Source: a virus
Direction: 5' to 3' (one strand)
Virus record (IMG/VR): IMGVR_UViG_3300040801_005525
Location: 18,838-82,837 of that record
Length of the DNA stretch: 64,000 bases
A model generated the notes under the pieces. It was not told where the DNA came from. It saw only the letters and a list, made by a program, of their open reading frames with translations, and searched no databases. The translations under genes and the position numbers were made by a program. Position 1 is the stretch's first letter, and every line of letters starts with the position of its first letter. Positions 23,440 to 32,397 of this stretch are shown one piece after another.

Positions 23440-26400
23440 TCAAGCCGAGCGCGCGAGCGTGCGGCGGGTGTCCTGATCGCTGGCTTGCCTGATCTCGCGC
23501 GCGATCTGCGGCGCGCTTTGCAGGAGCGTCGCGTTGTCAAAGCTGATCTGGTAGGTGATCGAGGTGGGCGCCTCGAGCTGGTCACGCAGCGCCCTGGCGT
23601 AGGCCTCGGCGCTCTTGGTGCGCTCGACTTCCAGGTCAAGCCGCGTGGCACGTGCAGCGCCCGCACCCGCCCCGCTCGCGCCCCCTCCGGAGCCTCCCGC
23701 CCCCGAGGCCCCGGCCACGCCCGCCACGATGCCATACTTGAGCGCGCTCGCCCCATGCAGCGCGGCGCCCTGCGCGAACGCAGGCACACCCGTCGTGGCG
23801 AACAGCGCGAGGTTCGCGAGCGCGGCGGCGCTCTCGATGAAGACCTGCGTCTTCGCGCGCTTCTTCGCATCCTTGATGAACACGTCGGCGAGCTCGCTGC
23901 CGATGCCTGCCACCGCAGACAGCGCGCTCTGGGTGAGCTTTGCCGCATCGGCCGCCGTCTTCTGGCTCGCCGCATACTCGAAGGTCTGCGCGGTCAGCGC
24001 ACCCACGCTCTCAGTCACGCTCGAGAGCACCCCGAGGCGCTCCTGAAGCTGGGCCTGGTTGCGCTGCTCGAGCTCGAACTCCTGCTCGAGCTGCTCGATC
24101 CTGCGGTCGAGGAAGTCCGTGCTCCCCCCGCGCGCAGCCACGTTGTCCCGGTTGGCGCGCAGCTCATCGATGCCCGATTGACGCTCGGCGAGCAGGTCTC
24201 GGCTCAAGCTCGAGGTGTCCACCGAGAACCCCTGCACGGCGCCCTGCGTGACCGCATCGGGGACGAGGCGAGCGCGCTGCTTCTCGATCTCGAAGAGCTC
24301 GCGCGTGGCGGTCATCTCGGCGTTCCGGATGCGGAGCGCTTGCTCCTCTTGCGTGAGCGCGCTCTGCCTGATCTGGGTGATCTGTTGCGCGAGTTCGAGA
24401 TCGATGAGGCGCATGGCCTGCGCTTCTCCCGCAAGCCGCGCCGATTCGATGCGCGCGCTCTGAAGCGCCTCGACCTCGGCGCGCTCCAGGGCGGCGAGCT
24501 CCGTGAGCCTCGCCTGGTTGACGAGGTACTCCTCCTCGACACGACCACGCGCGCCGAGCTCCTCGTTCTGCCTGATCTGGGCGATGCGGCTCCGGGTCTC
24601 GAGTTCGATGGCCTCGCGCTGCTTGCCCTGGGCGCGCAAGATCGCCACCTGGCGACGCGTGGACTCTTCGGCGCGCTCCTGCTCGATGGCCTCGAGTTCA
24701 TCGGTGAGCTCTCGCTCGATCCGCACACGCTCGGCCACGAACTCATCGTTCAAGAGCTTCAAGAACCTCTCCTGCTTCTCCTCCTTGACGCGCGCGAGCT
24801 CCTCCTCGTTGGCGAGGATCTTCTCGTCGAGTTCGAGCTGTTTCAAAGCGGCGCGTGCCCTGGCCTCCTCCTGCCGTGTGCTTGCCGAGGCCAACTCTCT
24901 GTTCAGGATGAGCAGCTGCTCGCGATGAAAGATCTCTGCGTCGGTGATGTAGTCGATGCGCGCGCGAGAGGACGCAGGGGGTGTATCCCCCTCATCGGGC
25001 ACCACAGGGGCTCTGGGCTGTCGCACCACGTTCCCGAAGCCCTCGAGCACGGCCGCCGAGCCTGAGGCCGTCAGGCTGGTCGTGAGCTCATATTGTGTGG
25101 CGAGCGCACGGTTCGAGGCGATGATGGCCTCCTCCATCTCGCGGTAGCGCTCGGAGAGCGTCGAGAGCGACTGCCCTGCCACAAACGCGATCTCGGGCTG
25201 GGTGCGAAGCCGCTCGTTCACACCGCTCACACGCTCACTTGCCGCGGCGAGCGCCTCGCCGAACTCATCCCCGATCTTCGCGCTCGCGGCGTACGCCCTG
25301 CCCGACTCATCGACGAGTCGGTTGGTGTCCTCGAGGACCACGCCGATGTCCTCGAGGTTGTCCTCGAAGTTCGTGGTGAAGTCGTCGATGTTCTGGGCGG
25401 CCTCGGAGAAGTCGAAGGTCAACGCGTTGAAGAAGGCGCGCGTGGCGAGCGTCCCGTTCTCGAGCGTGCGCAGGTAGATGCGCCCCGCGCGCGTCACGAC
25501 ACCAAGACCCTGCGCCACCTCGATGAGCCCGCCACCGAGGCGCGCGAGCACAGGGATGGCGAGGCTCCCCGCATCGAGCAGCGCGACGAGCACATCGACC
25601 CCCTCCTCGGCGAGCACGTCGAACTGCTCGAAGAGCGCGTTGTTCTTCTGGAGTTCCTGCCCTTGCCCGGAGAGCGCGATCGCGCTCTCCTTGACCACAG
25701 GCAAGAAGCGCTTGCCGATCGTGATGGCGTTGGCCTCCATGACGCTCAGGAAGATCCTGCCCTGTGCGCTCGCCGTGTCGTTGACCGTGGCGTTGAACTC
25801 GCGCGCGGTGCCCTCGGCGGCCTTGAAGCGCGCCGTGTAGCGATCGAGCACGCCCGTGCCCTGATTCAAGACGGTGATGAGCGAACGGCCCGCCACCTCC
25901 CCAAACAACCGAAGCACATCGGCGTTCGAGATGCCTGCGGCCTCGAGGTCGCGCAGCACATCGGCGAGCTGGCGCACGCTCCCGTCGCTGTTCTTGACCT
26001 CGACGTTGTACTTCTTCAGGACCGCCTGGCCCTCGGCCGTGGTCTTTTGCAGGCGAGAGAGCGCGTTGGCCGTGGCGCGGCCTGCGCGGGTGGACTTGAT
26101 GCCCGAGTTCGCGAGCGCGGCGAGGATCGCGGCGGTGCCCTCGAGCGTCTGGTTCGAGGCGCTCGCAATGCCCGCGGTGTAGCTAAACGCGTTGCCGAGC
26201 TCCTCGACGTTCGTGTTCGCCCCGGTCGACGCGCTCACGAGCACATCGTTGACGCGCGCGAGGTCTTTGACCTCGAGGTTCAAGCCCGTGAGGATGTTCG
26301 TGGAGATGTCTGCGGCGCGCGCGAGATCGAGGTTCCCTGCGGCGGCGAGCTCGAGGCTCCCGGGCAGCGCCCCCACGCTCTTCTGGGCGTCGAGCCCTGC

Positions 26401-26988
26401 CTGGGAGAGGAATTGCAGGGCGCTTGCGGCCTCACGTGCGGTGAAAAGCGTCCTCTGAGACTGCTCGAGCGCGGCCTCATCAAAGAGCGCGAAGTTCCCC
26501 CCTCCGCTGATGGCGTCGACACGCGCGAGCTGCTGGGTGTATTCGGCGGCCGTCTCCACGCTCGACTGCAAGGCGCGTCCCTGCACGAGCACCGCGTCGG
26601 TCAGGACGCGGATGCCCCCTTCGACGAGCTGAATGCCTGCGTAGACCCCCGTGTAGCGTCTGGCCACGATCCCGAGCGCGTCAGACTGCCCACGGTAGGC
26701 GCGCGTGCTCTGACGGATCGCGCGCACCTCGGCCTGGGAGAGCCTGTTCTTGGCCGTGGCGGTCTTCAAGAGCTCTTGCACGGCGCGGCGCTGGTCTCGC
26801 GCGGCCTTGAACTGTGCGTTCGCGGCGCGGGCGGCCTCCTGGCTCGAGCGCGTGACGCGCTTGTTCGCACGCGCCACGGTCGCCAGATCGCTCACCAACT
26901 CCCCGTACTCGCCCTTGAACGCGGCGAGCGTGCGCGTGGCCTGATCGGCATCGGCTGTGACCTCGAGCTCGAGGTATTCGGCGCGCAT
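23440..26988 (-). CDS. Tape-measure protein (1182 aa)
   Basis: Start MRAEYLELEV has AGGAGG. The largest gene, almost wholly helical. The TP901-type core is clear at about 120-330 (STNILTGLNLEV, DVLVSASTGANTNVEELGNA, ANSGIKSTRAGRATANALSR). A long coiled coil (about 680-960; EEELARVKEEKQERFLKLLN) and a Gly/Ala-rich hydrophobic patch (about 1060-1130) follow. It spans the tail lumen, and its length sets tail length: at about 0.15 nm per residue a tail of roughly 170-180 nm would be expected. Preceded by the frameshifted chaperone gene, as usual. Confidence 0.9.
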   Translation of the reverse strand: MRAEYLELEVTADADQATRTLAAFKGEYGELVSDLATVARANKRVTRSSQEAARAANAQFKAARDQRRAVQELLKTATAKNRLSQAEVRAIRQSTRAYRGQSDALGIVARRYTGVYAGIQLVEGGIRVLTDAVLVQGRALQSSVETAAEYTQQLARVDAISGGGNFALFDEAALEQSQRTLFTAREAASALQFLSQAGLDAQKSVGALPGSLELAAAGNLDLARAADISTNILTGLNLEVKDLARVNDVLVSASTGANTNVEELGNAFSYTAGIASASNQTLEGTAAILAALANSGIKSTRAGRATANALSRLQKTTAEGQAVLKKYNVEVKNSDGSVRQLADVLRDLEAAGISNADVLRLFGEVAGRSLITVLNQGTGVLDRYTARFKAAEGTAREFNATVNDTASAQGRIFLSVMEANAITIGKRFLPVVKESAIALSGQGQELQKNNALFEQFDVLAEEGVDVLVALLDAGSLAIPVLARLGGGLIEVAQGLGVVTRAGRIYLRTLENGTLATRAFFNALTFDFSEAAQNIDDFTTNFEDNLEDIGVVLEDTNRLVDESGRAYAASAKIGDEFGEALAAASERVSGVNERLRTQPEIAFVAGQSLSTLSERYREMEEAIIASNRALATQYELTTSLTASGSAAVLEGFGNVVRQPRAPVVPDEGDTPPASSRARIDYITDAEIFHREQLLILNRELASASTRQEEARARAALKQLELDEKILANEEELARVKEEKQERFLKLLNDEFVAERVRIERELTDELEAIEQERAEESTRRQVAILRAQGKQREAIELETRSRIAQIRQNEELGARGRVEEEYLVNQARLTELAALERAEVEALQSARIESARLAGEAQAMRLIDLELAQQITQIRQSALTQEEQALRIRNAEMTATRELFEIEKQRARLVPDAVTQGAVQGFSVDTSSLSRDLLAERQSGIDELRANRDNVAARGGSTDFLDRRIEQLEQEFELEQRNQAQLQERLGVLSSVTESVGALTAQTFEYAASQKTAADAAKLTQSALSAVAGIGSELADVFIKDAKKRAKTQVFIESAAALANLALFATTGVPAFAQGAALHGASALKYGIVAGVAGASGAGGSGGGASGAGAGAARATRLDLEVERTKSAEAYARALRDQLEAPTSITYQISFDNATLLQSAPQIAREIRQASDQDTRRTLARSA

Positions 26989-27013
26989 GGGGAGGCGGCC
27001 TCCTGGCAAGGGG

Positions 27014-27057
27014 GTGCTGTGGGGGGGATAGGGAGGGGGTTATTTGTATTTTTTCTT
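27014..27057 (+). repeat. Dispersed G-rich/T-rich repeat, copy 5
   Basis: GTGCTGTGGGGGGGATAGGG, then AGGGGGTTATTTGTATTTTTTCTT; it fills the gap between the tail chaperone extension and the tape measure and runs into the last codons of the former. Consensus of the family on the plus strand: GTGCWGWGGGGGGWGGGG, up to ten bases, TCTTTTTTCTT. Confidence 0.7.
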
Positions 27058-27477
27058 GAGCTCGTCGTGGACCTCGGCTTCGGCCGCAAGCCAGATGTCA
27101 TCGCCGATGTCGGCAAGCTCGGTGATCCAGTAGGGCTTGTGGTAAAGGTCCCCCAGTCGACCTGGCCTGATGAGCTTGAGATAGGTGTGGGCCAGGTCCC
27201 CGGCTCGACCATAGTCATGAGGGCGCCGCTCGGGATCAGGCACATCAAAGCCTTCGGCCTGTCCGAGCTCGCGCCACAGGTCCATCTCAGGAAGCCTCAT
27301 GAGCTCGTCATGCAGCGCTTCACACTCCTCACAAGGGAAGAGGTCTGTGCCGCAGAAGGGGTCGTGGTCGTTTCGAAGGTGCGCCACATCCATGGCGAGG
27401 CGCTCCTTGCTCTGGGCGTGCTCCTCGGGGACCGACTTGCTCCTGAGGAGCGCGCGTTCAAGCAGGTCGGTCAGGTT
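27040..27477 (-). CDS. Tail assembly chaperone extension (T domain), made by -1 frameshift
   Basis: About 145 residues, beginning NLTDLLERALL, with no start codon or ribosome site of its own that makes sense. It is reached by a -1 shift at the A9 run at the end of the upstream gene, giving a G-T fusion of about 397 residues. This G/GT arrangement just before the tape-measure gene is conserved in lambda and many siphoviruses, where the minor fusion product coats the tape measure during tail assembly. Contains a Cys pair (FPCEECEAL) and ends DELKKKYK. Confidence 0.8.
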   Translation of the reverse strand, partial: NLTDLLERALLRSKSVPEEHAQSKERLAMDVAHLRNDHDPFCGTDLFPCEECEALHDELMRLPEMDLWRELGQAEGFDVPDPERRPHDYGRAGDLAHTYLKLIRPGRLGDLYHKPYWITELADIGDDIWLAAEAEVHDELKKKYK

Positions 27478-28232
27478 TTTTTTTCCTCGGCATCGAGCCC
27501 TTCTGCAATGGCATACCCGAGCGACACGAGGTTCTTGAGCATCATGGCGCTGTCCCCGAGGCGCAGCAGCACGCCGTTCTGACGATACTCCTCGCTCTCC
27601 TCGCGCCAGATGACAGGCACGCGGTCGTTGCTGCCCTCCGAGCGCTTGGTGAAGTTCGACAGGCGGGTGACATACTTCATGGCGAGCGCGAGGTGGTGTT
27701 TGACATCCTCGAACTCGAGCACGTGGAATACACCACGACGCGGCGCCCATTGAACGTGTGCGTGACCATGCGCATCAAGCTCGACTTCCTCGAGGAAGAG
27801 GTCCGGATCTTCAAAGGCTTCCTCCTCCTCCTCGGACGGGTTGGGCTCCTGAGAGGGAGAGTCTGTCTCGGCATCCTCTTCGGCCTTTGCAGAGGCTTCG
27901 ACCTCGGCCTGATCCTCAGAAGGCGCTTCATCCTTTGGTGCGAAGTGGCTCCACGGTGCCACCTTGATTTTGATGCGTGCGCCCGGTTCGCCCTGCACCT
28001 CGATCTCCACGAAGCGCCCATGCAATAACTCGCTGAGACGCTCGAGCTCTCCATCAATGAGCTCCTCCTCCTTGCGCTGGACAATCTGGTCCTGCCGACG
28101 CCACTTCTGGCGATCCTCCAGCGTCACGGGATTGAACCAGATCTTGGGTACGCTGCGTTGGTCGTACTTCTCCGCATCGCGGTACTGCAACGGAACGAAG
28201 CTCTTCTCGTCATCGATAAAAAATTCAGCCAT
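27471..28232 (-). CDS. Tail assembly chaperone (G product, 253 aa)
   Basis: Start MAEFFIDDEKS; a GTG six codons upstream (28250) is also possible and neither start has a strong ribosome site. Features: strands near the N-terminus, an Arg/Lys/Glu helix (VTLEDRQKWRRQDQIVQRK), a long acidic low-complexity linker (about 108-165), and a helical C-terminal part (FEDVKHHLALAMKYVTRLSN, SAMMLKNLVSLGYAIAEGL). It ends at the slippery A run, so most ribosomes make this product and a few make the G-T fusion. Located between tube and tape-measure genes. Confidence 0.8.
   Translation of the reverse strand: MAEFFIDDEKSFVPLQYRDAEKYDQRSVPKIWFNPVTLEDRQKWRRQDQIVQRKEEELIDGELERLSELLHGRFVEIEVQGEPGARIKIKVAPWSHFAPKDEAPSEDQAEVEASAKAEEDAETDSPSQEPNPSEEEEEAFEDPDLFLEEVELDAHGHAHVQWAPRRGVFHVLEFEDVKHHLALAMKYVTRLSNFTKRSEGSNDRVPVIWREESEEYRQNGVLLRLGDSAMMLKNLVSLGYAIAEGLDAEEKKT
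27474..27484 (-). other. Programmed -1 ribosomal frameshift site
   Basis: On the minus strand the zero-frame codons are GAG GAA AAA AAA ACC TGA, containing nine A in a row (27476-27484), a classic A AAA AAA slip. After -1 slippage, reading continues AAC CTG ACC into the T frame. Confidence 0.85.
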
Positions 28233-28342
28233 CACATCACGCAAATACACACGAGCAAGGAAGCGACAGACCTGATGGACATGCCGCTTCCTTGCCCATG
28301 CTTGTGGGGGTTATGGGGAGAGGGAGAGGGGCAGGGGGAGGA

Positions 28343-29374
28343 TCAGGCGAGCTTCTCGAAGCGCATCAGGTAGTTGTCATCGCCGTTCAGAGCCTGGGCG
28401 AGGTAGTCCACGGTGAACTGCTTTCTGGAGTTGCCGCTGCCCGGCTGCATCGTGGTCCAGCGCATGTTCGGGAAGCTGATGCGGAAGAGGTTCACGCCGT
28501 CGTTGATCTCGAGCACGAAGTCCAGATCGAGGTCGTTGTTGTGCACGCGCTTGACCCAGTTGCCAGGGCCGGTGTCCGCGATGAGCGTGTCGAGGAACTT
28601 CAGGGTGAGCTGGCCACCCATCTCGCCCGGGTCCATGATGATCTCGCTCACGCCCTCATCACACGCCTCGATGTCCTCGGTGTTGTCCTCGAACGTGTTG
28701 TTCGGCGAGAACGTGAACGCGTCGATCCCGAGGTCGAAGTACGCGTCCGCGCTGTCACGCTCCTTGACCTTGGCGCTGACGCACTTGCCCTTGAAGAATC
28801 CCACCCCAAGGCCCTTGGTGGCAGGCCCAGGGATCGTGGCCACCCCTGCAAACTCCTCATAGAACCCGTGCAGGGCACGCAGGGTCAGGTCGAGGATCAC
28901 AGCCCCCGTGCCCTGGATCTGAAGGTTGAAGGTGCCGCGCGTGCCGAGGTGTTTCTGGCGGGCGAGGTTCCCGTTGCCATCCTCTCGCCACAGCCCATAG
29001 AACACGGAGTCCGGCCAGTTCGCACTCGTCGGGCCATACTCGGCGTAGTTCCCCACGCCAGCAGACCCCTCGGTGTCCTTGATGATGGCGCCGCAGGCTT
29101 GCAAAGCGGCATCCGAGGCGCTGATGGCGGCGACCTGATCGACCAGGAACCCGAGCTTGTTCTGGAAGGTCAGCCCGAGGTAGCCATGTTCGCGATCGCC
29201 CGCACTCGAGGTGGGGTAGAGCTCGAACTCCTCGTCATTCTCGAAGGTGTCCTGGTGATCATAGCCAGGCTGCCCCGCGAGACGCATCGCGTCCACGGGC
29301 TCGGTGTCGGTGCCATAGGCCGCAGGGTTCGTGATGCCGAGCACCGCGCCGTATTCTTCATAGACTCTGCCCAT
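28343..29374 (-). CDS. Major tail tube protein (343 aa)
   Basis: GAGGA before the ATG. A single large soluble, strand-rich protein (GTFNLQIQGTGAVILDLTLR, KCVSAKVKERDSADAYFDLG, DLDLDFVLEINDGVNLFRIS) located immediately before the tail chaperone genes, the standard place of the tail tube subunit. No sheath gene follows, consistent with a non-contractile tail. The sequence does not closely recall a named tube family, so the call rests on order, size and composition. Confidence 0.7.
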   Translation of the reverse strand: MGRVYEEYGAVLGITNPAAYGTDTEPVDAMRLAGQPGYDHQDTFENDEEFELYPTSSAGDREHGYLGLTFQNKLGFLVDQVAAISASDAALQACGAIIKDTEGSAGVGNYAEYGPTSANWPDSVFYGLWREDGNGNLARQKHLGTRGTFNLQIQGTGAVILDLTLRALHGFYEEFAGVATIPGPATKGLGVGFFKGKCVSAKVKERDSADAYFDLGIDAFTFSPNNTFEDNTEDIEACDEGVSEIIMDPGEMGGQLTLKFLDTLIADTGPGNWVKRVHNNDLDLDFVLEINDGVNLFRISFPNMRWTTMQPGSGNSRKQFTVDYLAQALNGDDNYLMRFEKLA

Positions 29375-29417
29375 GGGGGTGTCCTCTGGTTCGTGGGGGA
29401 TGGTGGGGGAGGTGGGT

Positions 29418-30125
29418 TTAGAGGTTCGGGACGTACTGGTGCTGCTCGATGCGAAGCTCGAGGTAGACGATGTTGATGGCGAGCTGCTGCACCTGCCCCA
29501 CGGCGTTCCTCACGGAGGTGGAGAACTGCACGGTGAGGTCGTCGACGATCTTCAGGTCCTGGCACACAGGCGAGTGCTTGCAGCGCGCAAGGAGCATGTA
29601 TTTGAGCGCGCCGATGTAACACATCGCCCGGTGGGAGAGGATCTCCTCGTCCTCGAGTAGGCGCCCCACAAACACCTCGCCTGGCGGCAGCTGGTCAGGC
29701 GCCCTGCCCTGCGCGTCTTCCTCCTCATCACGCACGGGCTCGTGCCCTCCCGCAGACAGCATCAGCGCGACGCCAAAGGAGAGCTCCACGCGTGACTCGA
29801 ACGAGCCGCCGTTCGACAGGCTTCGCGCCCCCTCGTCTTCCTGGGTGGGCAGCGTGGGCCCCACGAACAGACACGTCGACTCGCTGCGGGGCGAGAGGTT
29901 GTCGGGCGTGGGCTGCACCTGCGTGATGATGCGCTTTGGCGCCGGGAGATAGAGCCCGTTTGTGGTGGAGTACGGCAGGCCGTCAGCGTTCTCCTCCACG
30001 TCATAGAGCGCGTGAAGGTCTGCCTCGAAGTGGTGGCGCAGCTGGTAGCGCAGGTAAGCATTCGTGCCCCTCCACCCCTCGTCCACGCCCACCTCATAAC
30101 CATTCTGTAAGGGGCTGGCGGGCAT
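29418..30125 (-). CDS. Tail terminator-like protein (235 aa)
   Basis: Lies between the tail-completion and tube genes, where tail terminator (gpU-like) or similar neck proteins are encoded. Helical N-terminus (AYLRYQLRHHFEADLHALYD), then alternating strands, with a C-terminal segment VGQVQQLAINIVYLELRIEQ. Has a Cys pair (RCKHSPVCQDLK). No direct family match seen. Confidence 0.6.
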   Translation of the reverse strand: MPASPLQNGYEVGVDEGWRGTNAYLRYQLRHHFEADLHALYDVEENADGLPYSTTNGLYLPAPKRIITQVQPTPDNLSPRSESTCLFVGPTLPTQEDEGARSLSNGGSFESRVELSFGVALMLSAGGHEPVRDEEEDAQGRAPDQLPPGEVFVGRLLEDEEILSHRAMCYIGALKYMLLARCKHSPVCQDLKIVDDLTVQFSTSVRNAVGQVQQLAINIVYLELRIEQHQYVPNL

Positions 30126-30141
30126 CTGAACGGCTCACGGG

Positions 30142-30696
30142 TCAGGGGGTGAGTGCAGGGATGGGGGTGTTCGCGGGGAGGCCTCGCCTCAAGACATCCG
30201 TGAAGACGTCTTTGGCGAGCTCGCGCTTCTGTGCGGCGCGCATCGCAAACGGGTTTCTCCCCGGATAAGGCTCGCCAAACTGGTTGGTGCCCCCTCTGAA
30301 GAGCTTGACGATGTGGGGGTGCACGGCGCCAAACTTCACGCTGCGGTCGTTCACCTCGAACACGTGGCCGGGGTCATTGGGGTCGGTGAGCGCGGGGAAG
30401 AGCCTCTCCTTGCCCCCCTTCTCCCAGCGCAGAAGATCGAGGTGCCCGAGGATCGCGCGCTTGTAGGCGGCATACTTCGGGTTGTAGCCCGCCCAAGGGG
30501 TGCCGCCGTGGGCGCCTGCGGTGGCAAACTGGCGCCTCAGGTGCGCGAGCAGGTAGCGGTGGGTGTGCATGAGCGGGCGGCGCATCGACTTGAGCGCGCG
30601 GATCATGCGAGACAGGGTCCGCTGGGTGTGCGCGGTCTTCGCGCGGTCGATCTTGATATCGATGACAGGGAGGAAGGTGGCGTTGGCGAGGCTCAT
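30142..30696 (-). CDS. Tail-completion/virion morphogenesis protein, Phage_tail_S-like (184 aa)
   Basis: The motif series GGTPWAGYNPKYAAYKR, then LDLLRWEKGG, VNDRSVKFGAVHPHIVKLF and YPGRNPFAM fits the gpS/gp10-type family, in which W-x-x-L/Y-N/S-P-x-Y-x-x-x-K is the hallmark and a late Pro-x-R-P/N-F stretch is typical. These proteins complete the tail or head-tail neck. ATGA coupling to the preceding connector gene. Confidence 0.7.
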   Translation of the reverse strand: MSLANATFLPVIDIKIDRAKTAHTQRTLSRMIRALKSMRRPLMHTHRYLLAHLRRQFATAGAHGGTPWAGYNPKYAAYKRAILGHLDLLRWEKGGKERLFPALTDPNDPGHVFEVNDRSVKFGAVHPHIVKLFRGGTNQFGEPYPGRNPFAMRAAQKRELAKDVFTDVLRRGLPANTPIPALTP

Positions 30697-31106
30697 GACA
30701 GCCCCCTGCCAATCACGCGACGCGTGCGGCGTGCGCAGGGAGGCTCGGCATCGCCCATCTCACGAAGGTGCGCGTGCTCAAGCTCGGCTTCGAGTGCCTC
30801 GGCTTCCCTGCGCAGCCGCTCTGTGCTCTCCCCGCTCATGCCAAAGCGCCGATCCACCTCATAGGCGGCCGCGGCGATGATCCCGGCCTTGAGCTTCTCG
30901 TGGGCATCGGGGTGCTCATCGAGGTCACCGAGGATGAAATCTCGCGAGGTGAGGATCGTGTTGAAGCGCGCCGCAGCGCGCACAATGAGCCCCTCGACCT
31001 GCTCGAGGTTCAGGCGCTGTGAGGTCGCCGTGATGGTCGCCCCATCGACGTGGCTTGCCTCGAGGACCTGTGTGGCCGTGACGCCATGTGTCAAGACTTC
31101 GCCCAT
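30693..31106 (-). CDS. Head-tail connector-like helical protein (137 aa)
   Basis: Mostly helical (LEQVEGLIVRAAARFNTILT, HEKLKAGIIAAAAYEVDRRF, ERLRREAEALEAELEHAHLR). Size, helical content and position between the gp6-like adaptor and the tail-completion gene suggest a neck protein of the Mu gp36/DUF1320 type; not certain. Confidence 0.55.
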   Translation of the reverse strand: MGEVLTHGVTATQVLEASHVDGATITATSQRLNLEQVEGLIVRAAARFNTILTSRDFILGDLDEHPDAHEKLKAGIIAAAAYEVDRRFGMSGESTERLRREAEALEAELEHAHLREMGDAEPPCARRTRRVIGRGLS

Positions 31107-31107
31107 G

Positions 31108-31593
31108 CTAGAACCCCGGCGTCATGCGGTAGGGCGCCCAGAAGGTGCGCTTGATCTCGCGTTCGGTGTAGACACGTCGTCCCTTGTGTAAGGACTGCGC
31201 GCTCGTGTGGAACGAGGTCGTCTCTTTCGTGCCATCGCCAAGATCACGCGTGATCGACTTGATGGTCTGCCCCTCGCGTAGCTCACCCACGAGCTTCCCG
31301 CTCTCCGTGCTCGTGAAGTAGTGCCGGTCGGCATCTTCATCGATCTTGATGGCGTCAAAGCGTGTGCGCACCCACTCCACGACCCCGTTTCTGACGCGCG
31401 CGGGGATCTTCATCTCCACGCCATCTGCGTCGACAAAGGGGTTGTTGCAGTAGGTGTCTGCGACCTCCAGCGCCTCCTCGACGAACAGGGTGAGCTGCGC
31501 ATCCCACACGGCGTCATCCTTGGCGAGACGCAGCAGCGGCTTGACGAAGGCGAGGTCGATCCCCGAACGGTCTGTGACGGCGGTGCAGGGCAT
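31108..31593 (-). CDS. Head-tail adaptor, gp6/Phage_connect-like (161 aa)
   Basis: The N-terminal half has the connector pattern: DLAFVKPLLRLAKDDAVWDA, helix LTLFVEEALEVADTYCNNPF, then IPARVRNGVVEWVRTRFDAI. Helical adaptor proteins of this type form the ring below the portal. The C-terminal 60 residues (strand-rich, RRVYTEREIKRTFW) are an extra. GAGG precedes the ATG. Confidence 0.65.
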   Translation of the reverse strand: MPCTAVTDRSGIDLAFVKPLLRLAKDDAVWDAQLTLFVEEALEVADTYCNNPFVDADGVEMKIPARVRNGVVEWVRTRFDAIKIDEDADRHYFTSTESGKLVGELREGQTIKSITRDLGDGTKETTSFHTSAQSLHKGRRVYTEREIKRTFWAPYRMTPGF

Positions 31594-31626
31594 GGGGTGC
31601 GCCTCGGTGTGTGCTGGGGTGATAAG

Positions 31627-31899
31627 CTACTTGGGGGCGTCTTCGCCCTGCGCGGCTTGTGCAGAAGGGGGTGGGGTCTCTTTTTTCTTCTTCTCGAGGG
31701 CGAGCTCTTTCTTGAGCGCCTCGGCCCTGGGCTTGAGCTCGGCGTAGCGCGCCTTGTCCTCGGGCGGGATCACGACACCCTCACGGATGAGCGCGGCGAC
31801 CTTGATGGGCTGTTTCAGGGTGCAGTACTCGTACTGCTCGAACACACGGCCCGAGACTTTGCGCTGCACGGTGAAGATGGGGAGAGAGGGGGTGGCCAT
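31627..31899 (-). CDS. Small head-module protein (90 aa)
   Basis: The start MATPSLPIF has GAGGA upstream. A small strand-rich N-terminus (VQRKVSGRVFEQYEYCTLKQ) is followed by a charged helix and a Lys/Pro-rich tail (LALEKKKKETPPPSAQAAQ) coded by a copy of the dispersed repeat. No family recognised; located between the capsid and adaptor genes. Confidence 0.6.
   Translation of the reverse strand: MATPSLPIFTVQRKVSGRVFEQYEYCTLKQPIKVAALIREGVVIPPEDKARYAELKPRAEALKKELALEKKKKETPPPSAQAAQGEDAPK
31659..31690 (+). repeat. Dispersed G-rich/T-rich repeat, copy 6
   Basis: GTGCAGAAGGGGGTGGGGTC followed by TCTTTTTTCTTC; encodes the C-terminal KKKKETPPPSAQA of the small head-module protein. Confidence 0.65.
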
Positions 31900-31980
31900 C
31901 GCATGTCCTCGCTGTGTAGGGGGAAAGGAGAGGGTGTGTCGTGAGAAGCCTTGAAGCTCAGGGCTTCTCACGACACGAGA

Positions 31981-32397
31981 TCAGATCAGCCCGTGCTCGG
32001 TGAGGAAGGCCTCACGGCGAGCCGCGAGCTCTTCTTGCGTGCCCTTGCCAGAGAGGCCCTCGACGGCGGCGACCGCGCTCCGCAAGGCGCCGAAGTCCTC
32101 GATGTCCACATCGATGAGCTTCTGGATCTCGGGGGTGACCACGAAGTCCTTGTCAGGCTCTCCCTTCTTATGCGCGCCTTCCTCGGACTGCGCGGGGGGT
32201 GCAGGCGGGGCCGTGGGCTCTGACCTCGAGGAGGTGGGCCTCGCCAGGAACTCGGCGGGGCAGTCGATGATGCCCTGCGCGTGAAGGTACATGAGCGTGG
32301 AGGGGTGGCGCTCTGGACACGCGTCGCCACTCTTGTACGAGACACCCTGCATGGTGTGCTTGGTGCGAAAGACAGGGCCAGTTTGCTTGGTCGTCAT
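31981..32397 (-). CDS. Small head-module protein (138 aa)
   Basis: N-terminal strands (GPVFRTKHTMQGVSYKSGD), a Pro-rich linker (about 57-75) and a helical C-terminus (EIQKLIDVDIEDFGALRSAV; EELAARREAFLTEHGLI). Just downstream of the major capsid gene, so possibly a capsid accessory or decoration protein; no family recognised. Confidence 0.6.
   Translation of the reverse strand: MTTKQTGPVFRTKHTMQGVSYKSGDACPERHPSTLMYLHAQGIIDCPAEFLARPTSSRSEPTAPPAPPAQSEEGAHKKGEPDKDFVVTPEIQKLIDVDIEDFGALRSAVAAVEGLSGKGTQEELAARREAFLTEHGLI

Noticed and set aside
23485-27582. Long rightward frames opposite the tape measure (e.g. 526 and 829 codons)
   Set aside because: Antisense shadows caused by biased codon use; no ribosome sites and gene order contradicts them.
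27478-27750. Upstream part of the T-domain reading frame as an independent gene start
   Set aside because: It is antisense-like low-complexity sequence overlapping the G gene; the frameshift explains the downstream part fully.
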